The notes under the pieces are model-generated. The model made no database searches, was not told where the DNA came from, and worked only from the letters and a program-made list of their open reading frames with translations. A DNA stretch of 64,000 bases, taken from the NCBI GenBank assembly GCA_963772225.1, contig CAVYWD010000007.1:34241-98240 (forward strand). The letters are read 5' to 3'. This DNA is from CAVYWD01 sp963772225. Lineage in GTDB: Bacteria; Myxococcota; Myxococcia; Myxococcales; UBA5297. Below are positions 19,351 through 28,573 of the stretch, in pieces. How positions within the stretch are numbered: position 1 is the first letter of the stretch; each line of letters starts with the position of its first letter. Made by a program: the position numbers and the translations under genes.

Positions 19351-20070
19351 ATGAGCGAAAAAGCGCCCGAGCTCTCCGTCGTCATCCCGGTTTACAACGA
19401 GTCCTCCATCGTCCAGTCCGCGGCCGAGGAGCTCTGTGCGGTGCTCGAGGCCCAGGGCGCCGACTTCGAGCTGATCCTGGCCGAGAACGGCTCGAAGGAC
19501 TCCACCGCCGCCCTCGTCGACGCGCTCTCCCAGCGCCTGCCGCGGGTGCGCGCGCTCCACGTCGGCGAGCCGAACTACGGCAAAGCCCTGCGCGAGGGCA
19601 TCCGCGCCGCGCGCGGCACCTTCGTGCTGTGCGACGAGATCGACCTGTGCGACGCGGACTTCTACGACCGCGCGCTGCCGCACCTGCGCTCGGGCGACGC
19701 GGAGCTCGTGGTCGGCAGCAAGGCGGCCCGCGGCGCGCGCGACGAGCGGCCGCTCCTGCGCCGCGCCGGCACCAAGGTCATCAACGGCATCCTGCGGCTC
19801 TCGGTCGGCTTCAAGGGCACCGACACCCACGGGCTCAAGGCGTTCCGGCGCGAGCGGCTGCTCGAGGTGGTCGACGCGTGCCTGGTGGACCGCGACATGT
19901 TCGCCAGCGAGTTCGTCATCCGCGCGGGCCGGATGGGCCGCCGGGTCCTGGAGATCCCCGTGGTGGTCCAGGAGAAGCGCCGGCCCACCATCAACCTGGT
20001 CCGCCGCGTGCCCAACGTGCTCAAGAACGTCGCGCGGCTCGTGTATTACATCCGCATCCGCGGCGGGTGA
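19351..20070 (+). CDS. Family 2 glycosyltransferase
   Basis: A 239 aa GT-A enzyme with ELSVVIPVYNESS at the start, LILAENGSKDST, NYGKALREGIRAARG and the metal-binding DEIDLCD where most relatives have a D-x-D. No membrane helix follows, so it is soluble or peripheral and resembles dolichol-phosphate mannosyltransferase catalytic domains. The polysaccharide deacetylase gene starts six bases after its stop, so the two form an operon and probably act on the same cell-surface glycan or glycolipid. Confidence 0.9.
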   Translation: MSEKAPELSVVIPVYNESSIVQSAAEELCAVLEAQGADFELILAENGSKDSTAALVDALSQRLPRVRALHVGEPNYGKALREGIRAARGTFVLCDEIDLCDADFYDRALPHLRSGDAELVVGSKAARGARDERPLLRRAGTKVINGILRLSVGFKGTDTHGLKAFRRERLLEVVDACLVDRDMFASEFVIRAGRMGRRVLEIPVVVQEKRRPTINLVRRVPNVLKNVARLVYYIRIRGG

Positions 20071-20076
20071 GCGCCC

Positions 20077-21012
20077 TTGCGCCTGGCCTCGGTCAGCGTC
20101 GATCTCGACTCGCTTCCCCACTACTGCCGCATCCACGGCCTGGACCCGGCCGCGCTCTCCGAGCGGGCCCGGCGCCAGGTCTACCGCGAGGCGCTCCCGC
20201 GCTTCCTGGACCTCTTCGCCGAGCTCGGGCTCTCGGCCACGCTCTTCGCCGTGGGCGCCGACCTCGAGGAGGACCCGGCGTCCGCGGCGGCCGTCGGCGA
20301 GGCTGCGCGCGCGGGCCACGAGATCGGCAACCACTCCGGGGCGCACGACTACGCCTTCACCCGTTGGAGCTCAAACGACATCGACGCCGACGTCGCGCGC
20401 GGCGAGCGCGCCTGCCAGGCCGCGTGCGGCGCGCGGCCCAAGGGCTTCCGCGCGCCCGGCTACGCGCTCACCGCCCCGCTCCTCCAGGTGCTCGCGGCGC
20501 GCGGCTATCTCTACGACTCCTCGGCCTTCCCGGCGGCGCCCTATTACCTCGCGAAGGCCGCGGTCATGGGTGGGCTCGCCGTCCTGGGTCGGCCTTCGCG
20601 CGCCATGTTGGACCGCCCGCGCGTGCTCTTCGCCCCGCGGGAGCCCTACCGCCCCCGGAGAGACGAGCCTTACGCGCGGGGCGACCTGCCGCTCGTCGAG
20701 CTGCCCGTTGCGGTGGCGGCGTGGACCCGCCTGCCGTTCATCGGCACCGCCATCGTGGGCCTGCCCGAGGGCGCCGCCGCGCTCGTCGAGCGGGGCGTCC
20801 GGGGGCTCGCCCACGTGAACCTCGAGCTCCATGGCATCGACCTGCTCGACGCCTCGGACGTCGGGTTCCCGCCGCTTCAGCGCGCCCAGCGCGAGCTCGC
20901 CGTCCCGGCCAGAGAAAAGCGCCGGCGGCTCAATGCCGTGCTGCAGCGGCTGCGGGGCGAGCGCGAGGGGGTCTCGCTCGAGGTCGCCGCGCAGCGCTTC
21001 GCCGGCCGCTGA
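20077..21012 (+). CDS. Polysaccharide deacetylase family protein
   Basis: A 311 aa NodB-type carbohydrate esterase starting at TTG 20077, the only start close to the beginning of the domain (RLASVSVDLDSLPHY). Motif 1 is VDLD, motif 2 HEIGNHSGAHDY (metal-binding His residues) and motif 3 GFRAPGYALT. No signal peptide is present, so it is cytoplasmic, as in ArnD- or PuuE-like members. It is paired with the GT2 gene directly upstream and may remove an acetyl or formyl group from the sugar that enzyme transfers. Confidence 0.87.
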   Translation: MRLASVSVDLDSLPHYCRIHGLDPAALSERARRQVYREALPRFLDLFAELGLSATLFAVGADLEEDPASAAAVGEAARAGHEIGNHSGAHDYAFTRWSSNDIDADVARGERACQAACGARPKGFRAPGYALTAPLLQVLAARGYLYDSSAFPAAPYYLAKAAVMGGLAVLGRPSRAMLDRPRVLFAPREPYRPRRDEPYARGDLPLVELPVAVAAWTRLPFIGTAIVGLPEGAAALVERGVRGLAHVNLELHGIDLLDASDVGFPPLQRAQRELAVPAREKRRRLNAVLQRLRGEREGVSLEVAAQRFAGR

Positions 21013-21022
21013 CGGGCGACCG

Positions 21023-21418
21023 TCAGCGCGCGTCGATCGCGAAGAGGCTGAACGAGCACCGATAGGACGACGGGAGCCCGCGGTCGAAGACTTTTATGGT
21101 CACGTCTCGCGAGGGCGCCGTGAAGTCGATGGTATTGGGGCCGGCGACGAGCTGGTACTCGGCGCCGCCGATCTGCGCCGAGAACCCGACCACCGAGGGG
21201 TCGTCGAAGGGCCGCCGCGAGGGCGCGTGGTCGCGGCTGACCGGCCGGCAGGCCCCGTCGGCCAAGAAGCGATAGCGCTGGCCCGGCACGAGCCCCCTGG
21301 CTCTCAGGGTGAGGCTCTCGCCGCGCTCCACCTTGCCGCCGAGCTCGATGTGCCGGGGGCCGGCCGCAGGACCGGCGGGGGCGGCGCAGAGCATCAGGAA
21401 AAGGGCCAGGGCGACCAT
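21023..21418 (-). CDS. Small secreted protein, function unknown
   Basis: A 131 aa protein with a signal peptide (ALFLMLCAAPAGPAA). The mature part looks like one beta-sandwich domain (GESLTLRARGLVPGQRYRFLADG, NTIDFTAPSRDVTIKVFD) with two Cys that could form a disulfide. It follows recR by one base and may be cotranscribed with it. The family is not recognised. Confidence 0.72.
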   Translation of the reverse strand: MVALALFLMLCAAPAGPAAGPRHIELGGKVERGESLTLRARGLVPGQRYRFLADGACRPVSRDHAPSRRPFDDPSVVGFSAQIGGAEYQLVAGPNTIDFTAPSRDVTIKVFDRGLPSSYRCSFSLFAIDAR

Positions 21419-21419
21419 G

Positions 21420-22013
21420 TCACATCTCGCGGCGCCCGGTGAGAGCGCGGGCCAGGGTTACCTGGTCAGCGTACTCCAGGTCGCCGCCCATGGGCACGCC
21501 CTGGGCGATGCGGGTCACCTTGATGCCCAGCGGCCGGATGAGCTTCATGAGGTAGAGCGCGGTCACCTCGCCCTCGACATCGGGGTTCGTGGCCACGATG
21601 ACCTCCTCGACCTCGCCGCTCCCGAGCCGCGCGAGCAGCTCCCGCACGCGGAGCTGGTCGGGGCCCACACCTTCCAGCGGTGAGAGCACGCCGTGGAGCA
21701 CGTGGTAGCGCCCCTTGAACTCGCGGGTGCGCTCGATGGCGAGCTGCTCAGTGACGCCCTCGACGACGCACAGGACCTTCGGGTCGCGCTTCGGGTCGCC
21801 ACACAGGGCGCAGGGGTCGTCCTCGGTGAGCGCGCAGCAGATGGAGCAGAGCCGCACCTTCTCGACCACCTCGGCGATGGCGCGGGAGAGGTCCCGCGAA
21901 TACTCGCGCGGCGCCTTCAGGATGTGGAAGGCCAGGCGCTGCGCCGTCTTCTCGCCGATGCCCGGCAGCTTGGCGAGCTCCACGACCAGGCGCTGGATGG
22001 GTTCTGGGGTCAT
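21420..22013 (-). CDS. recR: Recombination mediator RecR
   Basis: A 197 aa protein starting at ATG 22011-22013, matching the usual RecR length. The helix-hairpin-helix (AKLPGIGEKTAQRLAFHIL) is followed by the Cys4 zinc finger (CSICCALTEDDPCALCGD) and the Toprim domain (LCVVEGVTEQLAIERT, VIVATNPDVEGEVTALYL) with the C-terminal Walker B-like end. RecR with RecO loads RecA at gaps. The frame stays open upstream of 22013, but that extension has no RecR homology. Confidence 0.96.
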   Translation of the reverse strand: MTPEPIQRLVVELAKLPGIGEKTAQRLAFHILKAPREYSRDLSRAIAEVVEKVRLCSICCALTEDDPCALCGDPKRDPKVLCVVEGVTEQLAIERTREFKGRYHVLHGVLSPLEGVGPDQLRVRELLARLGSGEVEEVIVATNPDVEGEVTALYLMKLIRPLGIKVTRIAQGVPMGGDLEYADQVTLARALTGRREM

Positions 22014-22263
22014 GGCCGGAAGGGTAGCAGCTGGGGCGGGCGGGACGAGTGGCGAAGGCTGGGCGGGCGCGGGTGGGCGGGGGCTCGCCGAATGGGCGCT
22101 CGAGAAGCCTTGCTTCGCGAGCCCCTGCGAGCCCACCGCGATGAAGCCGCCGGCCGCGGCGAGCGAAGGCAAGCCAGCCGGACCTCGGAGGGCCAGGCGA
22201 AGAGCCCACTCGCTGGTCTTTCAGCGCCTGCGGCCCAAGGACGAGGCGCGGGTGCGCGACGGG
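22014..22263. other. 250 bp gap with a decayed duplicate of the neighbouring gene's end
   Basis: On the minus strand this gap encodes SLAAAGGFIAVGSQGLA, close to SLAADWGFTALGSQGFA at the C-terminus of the lipoprotein at 22264-23340. The bases at ~22109-22175 match ~22283-22345 imperfectly. It appears to be a decayed tandem duplicate of the 3' end. Confidence 0.4.
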
Positions 22264-23340
22264 TTACGGGACCACCACCGCAAACCCCTGCGAGCCCAGC
22301 GCGGTGAAGCCCCAATCCGCCGCGAGCGAAGGCGAAAGCTCGTTCGGCACCCGCCAGGTCTGCCCCGTGGACTGGATGACGGTAATGGAATATCGCCCCG
22401 AGGGGACGGCCGCGAGCGCCACCGGATTCGCGGGGTCGGTCACGTCGTAGGCGCGCGGCTGGATCACCAGCGAGAGCTGCCCGCGCGGCGTCGGCGTCGG
22501 CTTCACCTTGCCGCTCGCGTCCAGCAGGTCGGCCTTGAAGCTGGAGAAGTCGAAGCCGGCCTGGAGGGCGATGGCCTGGTCGGCGAGGTCGGAGCTGTCG
22601 GAGATCTTTCGGACCGCGACCTTGGGCCAGAAGTCGGGGACGCCGTCGCCGTCGCTGTCGTCGGGCAGGCCGTCGCCGTTCGCGTCGACCAGGCTCGTCA
22701 GGAAGACAGGCGAGGGCTCGAGCACCAGTCCGTCGTCGATGCTCACGGTCATCAGGATCGCGGTCATCGCTGTGGTTCCGATCAGATTCGCCACCTCGAA
22801 GACCGGCCGGTCCACCGTCATTTCGTACGCGTCGGAGAAGGTCACGGGGAGCCCGGTGACGGGCTGCGGCGCGCCGGACGCATCGGTGTCGACGACCACG
22901 ACCCGCGGTGCGAGCGTCGACGGGTCGACGGCCGCGCCGCCGACGTCGCCCGTGTTCATCTCGTCGACGACCGAGTACTGGGGGACGAAGTCGTCGTTCG
23001 CGTCCACGAAGCCCTTCACCAGGTAGCTGCCCGGCGCCACCAGCGAGAAGGCGAAGGGCGCGGCAAAGGGGCCCGGGTCGCCGGCCGCGGCGTTGCCGAA
23101 GACCGCGTCGGGCGACAGGACCGTGAAGCTCACCGGGCGGCCCGTGCCCGCGGGCGGGGGCGGCTGGGACGCGCTGTACAGGAACAGCAGGACGGGACCT
23201 CGCGCCGTGGAGTTGACGATGGCCGTCCCCTCGATGCGCGACGACGGCGTGGCCTGCTGCGTGTCGGCGCCGGCGAAGACCTGCGAGTCGCCGCAGGAGG
23301 CGAGCAAGCAGAGGGTGAAGCCCATGCGGGCGAGTGTCAT
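22264..23340 (-). CDS. Lipoprotein with Asp-rich calcium-type loop, function unknown
   Basis: A 358 aa protein with lipobox LCLLASC. The body is beta-rich, and the centre has DANGDGLPDDSDGDGVPD, resembling the thrombospondin type-3 or EF-like calcium loops of surface proteins. It lies directly downstream of the TonB-dependent receptor with the start overlapping that gene's end by four bases (23337-23340), so the two are translationally coupled. A surface lipoprotein partner of the TonB receptor, similar in logic to a SusD or other receptor-bound lipoprotein, is plausible but not shown. Confidence 0.8.
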   Translation of the reverse strand: MTLARMGFTLCLLASCGDSQVFAGADTQQATPSSRIEGTAIVNSTARGPVLLFLYSASQPPPPAGTGRPVSFTVLSPDAVFGNAAAGDPGPFAAPFAFSLVAPGSYLVKGFVDANDDFVPQYSVVDEMNTGDVGGAAVDPSTLAPRVVVVDTDASGAPQPVTGLPVTFSDAYEMTVDRPVFEVANLIGTTAMTAILMTVSIDDGLVLEPSPVFLTSLVDANGDGLPDDSDGDGVPDFWPKVAVRKISDSSDLADQAIALQAGFDFSSFKADLLDASGKVKPTPTPRGQLSLVIQPRAYDVTDPANPVALAAVPSGRYSITVIQSTGQTWRVPNELSPSLAADWGFTALGSQGFAVVVP

Positions 23341-26060
23341 GGCTGCACCGTGAGCGTGGCGAAGATGCGCCGGCTGATCCGGTTTCCGAACGGATGCTCC
23401 TGGTGGTCGGCCCCGAGTTGGCTCCCGACCAGCGAGGCGGTCATCCGGTCGTCGAAGAAGCGGTAGGCCAGCCGGGCGTTGAGGACCACGTAGGCCGACA
23501 GCGGGTTCTGCTGCAGCGAGACCTGGGTCAGGTCAGAGGCGGAGGGCTCTCGCTCGACCCAGATGGTGCTGGAGACGAAGCTGAAGTCGGCCGACAGGTC
23601 GAGGCCCGAGGGGCGCCGGTAGATGAAGCCGCCGTTCAGCTTGAGCGCCGGCGCCTCAGTGCATGGCTCGCAGACCGAGCTCGCGGTGTTGGAGGCGACC
23701 GATTGCACGGCGGCGGAGGCGCGCAGATCGAGGCCCTCGAGCGCGTTCCAGGTGAGGCCCAGCTCGCCGCCCCGCGCGGTGTAGACCTGCGGGTCGTTCA
23801 CGTACTGGGAGCGGCCGACCAGAAACGTGTTGGTCGAAGGGTCATACGCGCTCCCCGCGTCCATGGGCGTCGCCGCGGAGAGGACGATGAGGTCCTTCAC
23901 GACGTTCCAGTAGATCGCGAGGTCCCACGAGAGCCCGGAGCGCGCCGCCTCCCCGCGGTAGCCGATCTCGAAGCTCGTGAGCCGCTCGGGCCGGAGCGCG
24001 GTGTTGCCCGCCGTCAGCAGCGAGGCCCCGTTGACGCCCGGCACCGCGGTCTTGAGGTCGAGGTAGCTCTCGAGGAAGGTGGGGGCGCGGAACGCCGTGG
24101 CGAAGCTCGCCCGGAGCGCGTGGCCCTCGGCCGGCGTCACCACCGCCGACACGCGCGGGGACTGCGCGAAGCCCGGCTTGCCTTGGTTGAGCAGCGGGTG
24201 CCCGTCGATGCGGTAGCTCGCCACGAAAGAGAGGCCCCCGGCCGGCTGCCAGTCTTCCTGGATGAACCCGGCGCCGTGCAGCTCCTGCTTGGGCGAGTCC
24301 ACGTAGGTCCAGGCGATGTTCTTCAGGCGCGTCGAGACGCCCGCGGCCAGGACGTGGGCCCCAGCGAGCTCGAAGGACTTCTGGTAGAAGAGCTCGCCGT
24401 CGAGGATGTTCGAGTCCACCTGCATGGCCATGGAGCGCTGGCCGATGGGCTCGTACTGGGGGCCCGCGCTCGCCGAGAACGTGTTCCAGAACAGGCGCAG
24501 CTTCACCGGCGCGGCGCTCACGTCGAGCTTGGCGTACGCGTTGACGCCGTCGAAGAGGAAGTTGCGCAAGAGCCCGCTGGCGTAGAGCTCGGAGTAGATC
24601 CGGTTGACGCCGCCGGCGAGCGCCACCGAGTGGTCGCGGTCGAAGGCGAAGAAGAAGGTGCCGTTCGCGCGGGCGCTGCGCAGGCTCAAGGAGGGGTCGC
24701 TCGCGGTCGCGGTCGAGGCCATGTCGGTCCGGTTGTCGGCGTAGTCGCGGGAGTACTTGTCCGCCTGCGTGTAGCCGCCCGAGAGCCGGTAGCGCAGCCG
24801 ATCGCCTCCCGAGAGCACCGCGCTGCCCGAGCCGACGCCGCCGTTGCCCCAAAGCGCCGCGAGCTGCGCGGGGGGCCCGCTGCCCGGGGCCCGCGTGATG
24901 ATGTTGATGACGCCCATCATGGCGTTGGCGCCGTACAGCGCGCTGCCCGGCCCGCGGATGACCTCCACCCGCTCAATCTCCTCGAGCCCGATGGTCATCG
25001 CGGACCAGGGTGTGAGGCCCAGGAAGTCCTGGTACTCGGGCCGGCCGTCGACGAGCACCAGCACCTTGTTGGAGATGCGCTGGTTGAACCCGCGGAAGGA
25101 GACGTCGGAGCTGGAGTAGTCCTCGGTCATGACCTCCGCGCCGGGCACGCGGCGCAAGATCTCGGGCAGGGAGGTGAGGCCCGAGGCGCGGATCTCCTCG
25201 CCGGTGATGACGGTGATGGCGTTGGGCGCCTCGAGCGCCGATTGGGCGCGCCGGCTCGCGGCCACCACCGTCTCCTCGTAGGGCGCGTAGAAGCTCGATG
25301 GGTCCTCGGAGTCGGGCGCGGAGACCGGCTCCAGCGCGCCCTCGCCGCTGCGCTCGGCCTTTCGCTCGCCCGGTAAGGCGCGGCGCCTGCCTGCCTCGTC
25401 GTCGCGCTTCGTCCCGGGCGAGGCGGCCTCGTGCGGGCGCGCCGGCGCGGGGACCGGCTCCTGGCGGTCGGCCGATGAAGGGCGACGCCTGCCTGCCTCG
25501 TCATCGCGCTTGGGCCCGGGCGAGGCAGCCTCGGGCGAGCGCGCCGGTGGGGGGACCAGATCCTGGCGCTCGGCCGACGGGGCGCGACGCTTCCCTGCCT
25601 CGTCGTCGCGCTTGGGCCCGGGCGAAGGCGCCTCGTGCGCGCGCGCCGTGGAGACCGGCTCCGACGGGCGCTCCGGCTCCGCTCGCTTGACCTCGAAGGG
25701 CGGCGCGGGCTCCGGCTTAAGCTTGGCCAGCTGCACTTCCAGCCGCTCCAGCGCCTGCCGAACCTCGGCGGCGTCGGGCGGGTTCGCCTCCAAGTAGCGC
25801 CGGTAATAGGCGGCGGCGTCGGCCGTTCGCCCCGACGCCTCGCAGGCCTTGCCGATGTTGAAGAGCACGCTCGGGTGCGGGCGAACGGCGTAGGCCTGGA
25901 GCAGCTCGTCCACGCCCTCGTCGTAGTGGCCCTCGGCGATCATCGCCATGCCGGCCTTGAAGTGGCGGCGAGCCTCGACGCGCGTGTCGGCCTGAGCGGT
26001 GGTGCTCAGGGCGAGGAACGCCGCGGCGACGGCCGCAGCGTGCAGCGGTCGGAGTGTCAT
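23337..26060 (-). CDS. TonB-dependent receptor with TPR front end and tandem linker repeats
   Basis: A 907 aa protein. Residues 1-24 are a signal peptide and ~25-130 TPR repeats (EARRHFKAGMAMIAEGHYDEGVDEL). Residues ~140-250 form a linker with three imperfect copies of a ~33-residue unit (core PGPKRDDEAGRRRPSSADRQ). Then come the plug (ETVVAASRRAQSALEAP, VLVLVDGRPEYQDFLG, IERVEVIRGPGSALYGANAMMGVINIITR in part) and a beta-barrel ending in ISRRIFATLTVQP with a terminal aromatic-poor strand. It imports a ligand across the outer membrane. Its start codon overlaps the stop of the upstream kinase gene (TAATG), linking their translation. Confidence 0.9.
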   Translation of the reverse strand: MTLRPLHAAAVAAAFLALSTTAQADTRVEARRHFKAGMAMIAEGHYDEGVDELLQAYAVRPHPSVLFNIGKACEASGRTADAAAYYRRYLEANPPDAAEVRQALERLEVQLAKLKPEPAPPFEVKRAEPERPSEPVSTARAHEAPSPGPKRDDEAGKRRAPSAERQDLVPPPARSPEAASPGPKRDDEAGRRRPSSADRQEPVPAPARPHEAASPGTKRDDEAGRRRALPGERKAERSGEGALEPVSAPDSEDPSSFYAPYEETVVAASRRAQSALEAPNAITVITGEEIRASGLTSLPEILRRVPGAEVMTEDYSSSDVSFRGFNQRISNKVLVLVDGRPEYQDFLGLTPWSAMTIGLEEIERVEVIRGPGSALYGANAMMGVINIITRAPGSGPPAQLAALWGNGGVGSGSAVLSGGDRLRYRLSGGYTQADKYSRDYADNRTDMASTATASDPSLSLRSARANGTFFFAFDRDHSVALAGGVNRIYSELYASGLLRNFLFDGVNAYAKLDVSAAPVKLRLFWNTFSASAGPQYEPIGQRSMAMQVDSNILDGELFYQKSFELAGAHVLAAGVSTRLKNIAWTYVDSPKQELHGAGFIQEDWQPAGGLSFVASYRIDGHPLLNQGKPGFAQSPRVSAVVTPAEGHALRASFATAFRAPTFLESYLDLKTAVPGVNGASLLTAGNTALRPERLTSFEIGYRGEAARSGLSWDLAIYWNVVKDLIVLSAATPMDAGSAYDPSTNTFLVGRSQYVNDPQVYTARGGELGLTWNALEGLDLRASAAVQSVASNTASSVCEPCTEAPALKLNGGFIYRRPSGLDLSADFSFVSSTIWVEREPSASDLTQVSLQQNPLSAYVVLNARLAYRFFDDRMTASLVGSQLGADHQEHPFGNRISRRIFATLTVQP

Positions 26061-27643
26061 TAGTAGGGGTTTGCCTTGTACTGAGAAGGATTACTCTGTC
26101 TCATGGACTGGCTCTTGAGCGGCCTGGCCGGCGAAGGCGCCGGTGGCCGCGCGGGCGCGGGAGTGGGCGCCGGCGCCGAGCGTCGGGTCAAAACCTGGTG
26201 CACGCGCACCGGCGGGCCTTCCAGGCCTTGGGCCACGCGGGTGGCGTCCAGGTAGCCGTCGCGCGAGAAGCCCAGCTCGACGCGGATCGGGTCGCCGCGC
26301 TGGCCGCTCTCCCGCGCCAGCGCGAGGCTGAACGGCGTCACCCCGACGGCCTTGCCGCCCATGAGCACGGCCGCGCCCGGAGGCTCGGAGGTGACGTCGA
26401 ACACCACCGGCTCCGGCGGGGAAGCCTCCTTCGGCGCGGAAGGCTCGGCGGGCCGCGGAGCCACCGGCGGCAGGCGCTGGGGCGGCGGAGAATCGCGGGT
26501 GGTCAGGACGGCGGTCGCGAACAGGACGCCGGCGGCGAGCCCCACGCCGGCGATGAGCAGGCGGTTTCGCGTGAACGGGCCTTGTCGCGGGGCAGGCGCG
26601 GGGGCCGCGTCGGCAGGGGCCTTGTCGGCGGAGGCCGCCGGCAGGGCTGCGGCGCGCTGGACTTTGGCGCTCCTGAGGGGAGGTGTCGGGGCCAGCGTGG
26701 TGGAGGCGAGCAGGCTCGGCGCGATGCCGGAGGCGCCGTCGCGGAAGACGCTCGAGAGACCCTGGCTCGAGGTGGCGCGGCGCATCGCCTCGAGGAGCTC
26801 GTCCATGTTCTGGAAGCGGGCGTCGGGCGACTTCTCCAGGCACCTCATGACCAGCTGGTTCACGTCGGCGGGGACGGCGGCGAAGTCGCGCAGCGGGGGC
26901 GGCTTTTCCCGCAGGTGCTTGGCGATGATGTCGAAGGTGTCGTCCCCCGCGAACGGCGTGCGGCCGGAGATGGCTTGGAACAGGACGACGCCCAGCGAGT
27001 AGATGTCGCTGCGCGGGTCGGTCTGGTTGCGGATCTGCTCCGGCGAGACGTAGAGCGGAGAGCCGATGAGCATGCGCGCCTGGGTGAGCCCGGCGGGCTT
27101 CTCGCCCTGGCCGGCAGCCAAGGTGAAGTCCTTGACCAGGCCGAAGTCGAGCACCTTGACCGCCTCGGCGCCTGCCTCCTCCGGGACCAACATGATGTTG
27201 GCCGGCTTCAAGTCGCGGTGCACCAGGCCCAGCTTGTGCGCCTCCCGCAGCGAGCGCGCGACCTGGGCGCCCATGATCAGCGCGCGAGGCCAGGGCAGCG
27301 GCCCGCCCTTCAAAAGGGCCTGCTGGAGGGTCTCGCCCTCTACGAGCTCCATGGCGATGAAGAAGATGCCGTCGTCGGTGCGGCCGTAGTCGTGCACCGT
27401 GACGGTGTTGGGGTGCTTGAGCTTGGCGGTGACCGACGCCTCGAGGAGGAAGCGCTTCTCGAACTCCGGGTCGTTCGTTCGGTCGTAGCGCGGGTCGAGC
27501 ACCTTGAGCGCCACGAGCCGGTCGAGAGGGTGCTGCATGGCCCGGTAAACCCGGCCCATGCCGCCCGCCCCCAGCGGCGAGAGGATCTCGTAGCGCCCGC
27601 TCAGGACCCGGCCGATAAGCGGGTCATCCGGCTGCTGCAGCAT
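26060..27643 (-). CDS. Ser/Thr protein kinase with PEGA-like periplasmic tail
   Basis: A 527 aa PknB-type kinase. The start is placed at ATG 27641-27643 (MLQQPDDPLIG), just before the kinase domain. The domain has the P-loop GAGGMGRVYRA, VALKVL, HRDLKPANIM, DFGLVKD and the APE-like SPEQIR, all intact. A Pro/Ala-rich linker leads to one membrane segment (LIAGVGLAAGVLFATAVL, ~residues 360-378) and an outside PEGA-like domain (VTSEPPGAAVLMGGKAVGVTPF). The stop shares a base with the start of the TonB receptor, so an envelope-uptake signal is a reasonable guess. Confidence 0.93.
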   Translation of the reverse strand: MLQQPDDPLIGRVLSGRYEILSPLGAGGMGRVYRAMQHPLDRLVALKVLDPRYDRTNDPEFEKRFLLEASVTAKLKHPNTVTVHDYGRTDDGIFFIAMELVEGETLQQALLKGGPLPWPRALIMGAQVARSLREAHKLGLVHRDLKPANIMLVPEEAGAEAVKVLDFGLVKDFTLAAGQGEKPAGLTQARMLIGSPLYVSPEQIRNQTDPRSDIYSLGVVLFQAISGRTPFAGDDTFDIIAKHLREKPPPLRDFAAVPADVNQLVMRCLEKSPDARFQNMDELLEAMRRATSSQGLSSVFRDGASGIAPSLLASTTLAPTPPLRSAKVQRAAALPAASADKAPADAAPAPAPRQGPFTRNRLLIAGVGLAAGVLFATAVLTTRDSPPPQRLPPVAPRPAEPSAPKEASPPEPVVFDVTSEPPGAAVLMGGKAVGVTPFSLALARESGQRGDPIRVELGFSRDGYLDATRVAQGLEGPPVRVHQVLTRRSAPAPTPAPARPPAPSPARPLKSQSMRQSNPSQYKANPY

Positions 27644-27946
27644 CGAACGCGGACCTCTAGTGCAAGAAGGCGCCGCGCGAATCACTTCCGAGTCGAGCCG
27701 CGCGCCGAACAAAATGATGGAGAACGCACTATACCATCGCGGCCCGCGGTCTGGCGGGCGATGGTCGGCGCGGGGTCAGCGTGGGCTCAGTGGTCGGCTC
27801 AGTGGTCGGCTCGACTCGGGGTGGCGCGCGCACCGGGGTCGGCGCGAGAGTCGAGCGGCGCCGCCGGAGTGCCATGGGCGCGTCACCGGGGCGTGTGATG
27901 CGAGCGCCAAGGGCCCGCCCCGATCGCTCGAGGCGGGCCCTCGGGC
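27644..27946. other. 303 bp gap: kinase upstream region with tandem 12-mer
   Basis: No gene was seen. GGCTCAGTGGTC is repeated twice in tandem (27784-27807) with a partial third unit. The gap lies upstream of the kinase gene and downstream of rubrerythrin, both on the minus strand, so the kinase-receptor operon promoter should lie here. Confidence 0.45.
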
Positions 27947-28447
27947 TCAGGCCACCTTCTGATACTTGGCCGCCGGCGCGCCGCAGATCGGGCATTTCTC
28001 CGGCGGGGTCCCGAACTCGACGTCGCCGCAGAACGGGCAGAGGTAGACGTCCATCTTGGAGAGGTCCTGGCTGCCTTTGAGCGCCTCGAGCGCCTGCTGG
28101 AAAAGGCGGGCGTGGACCTGCTCGGCGCGCAGCGCAAAGTCGAGCCCGACCTTGGCCTTGTGGCCCTCGGCCTTGGCCTGCTCGAGCATGGGGGGATACA
28201 TCTTGGAGAACTCGTAGGTCTCGCCGTCCACCGCGGCCTGGAGGTTCTGCAAGGTCGTGCCGATCCCTCCGTTGTTGGCCAGGTGGGATAAGGCATGCAC
28301 CGTCTCCGCCTCCGCGGCGGCGCGGAAGAGCTTGGCGATCTGCGGGAAGCCCTCTTTGTCGGCCTGGCGGGCGAAGGCGAGGTACTTTCGATTGGCCTGG
28401 CTCTCTCCAGCGAAGGCGGTGGCGAGATTCTCGGAAGTCGTGGGCAT
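27947..28447 (-). CDS. Rubrerythrin
   Basis: A 166 aa non-heme di-iron protein. The ferritin-like domain has the two Glu/His motif halves (AFAGESQANRKYLAFA with AEAETVHALSH, then YPPMLEQAKAEGH with LRAEQVHARLFQ). The C-terminal rubredoxin knuckle is YLCPFCGDVEFGTPPEKCPICGAP. It reduces hydrogen peroxide using electrons from rubredoxin or a reductase and is typical of anaerobes or microaerophiles. The start ATG 28445-28447 follows an AGGAGA site. Confidence 0.95.
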   Translation of the reverse strand: MPTTSENLATAFAGESQANRKYLAFARQADKEGFPQIAKLFRAAAEAETVHALSHLANNGGIGTTLQNLQAAVDGETYEFSKMYPPMLEQAKAEGHKAKVGLDFALRAEQVHARLFQQALEALKGSQDLSKMDVYLCPFCGDVEFGTPPEKCPICGAPAAKYQKVA

Positions 28448-28573
28448 GGTCTCTCCTGGAAATAGTCGAAACAGCGGGGGCATTCTAGCGACGGCCATGC
28501 TCGAACGCGATTCGAAGGGGCGCTGCTCCGCTCGATCCGATGCGTACGCCGCGGTCGGCACGTCTGCGCAGCC

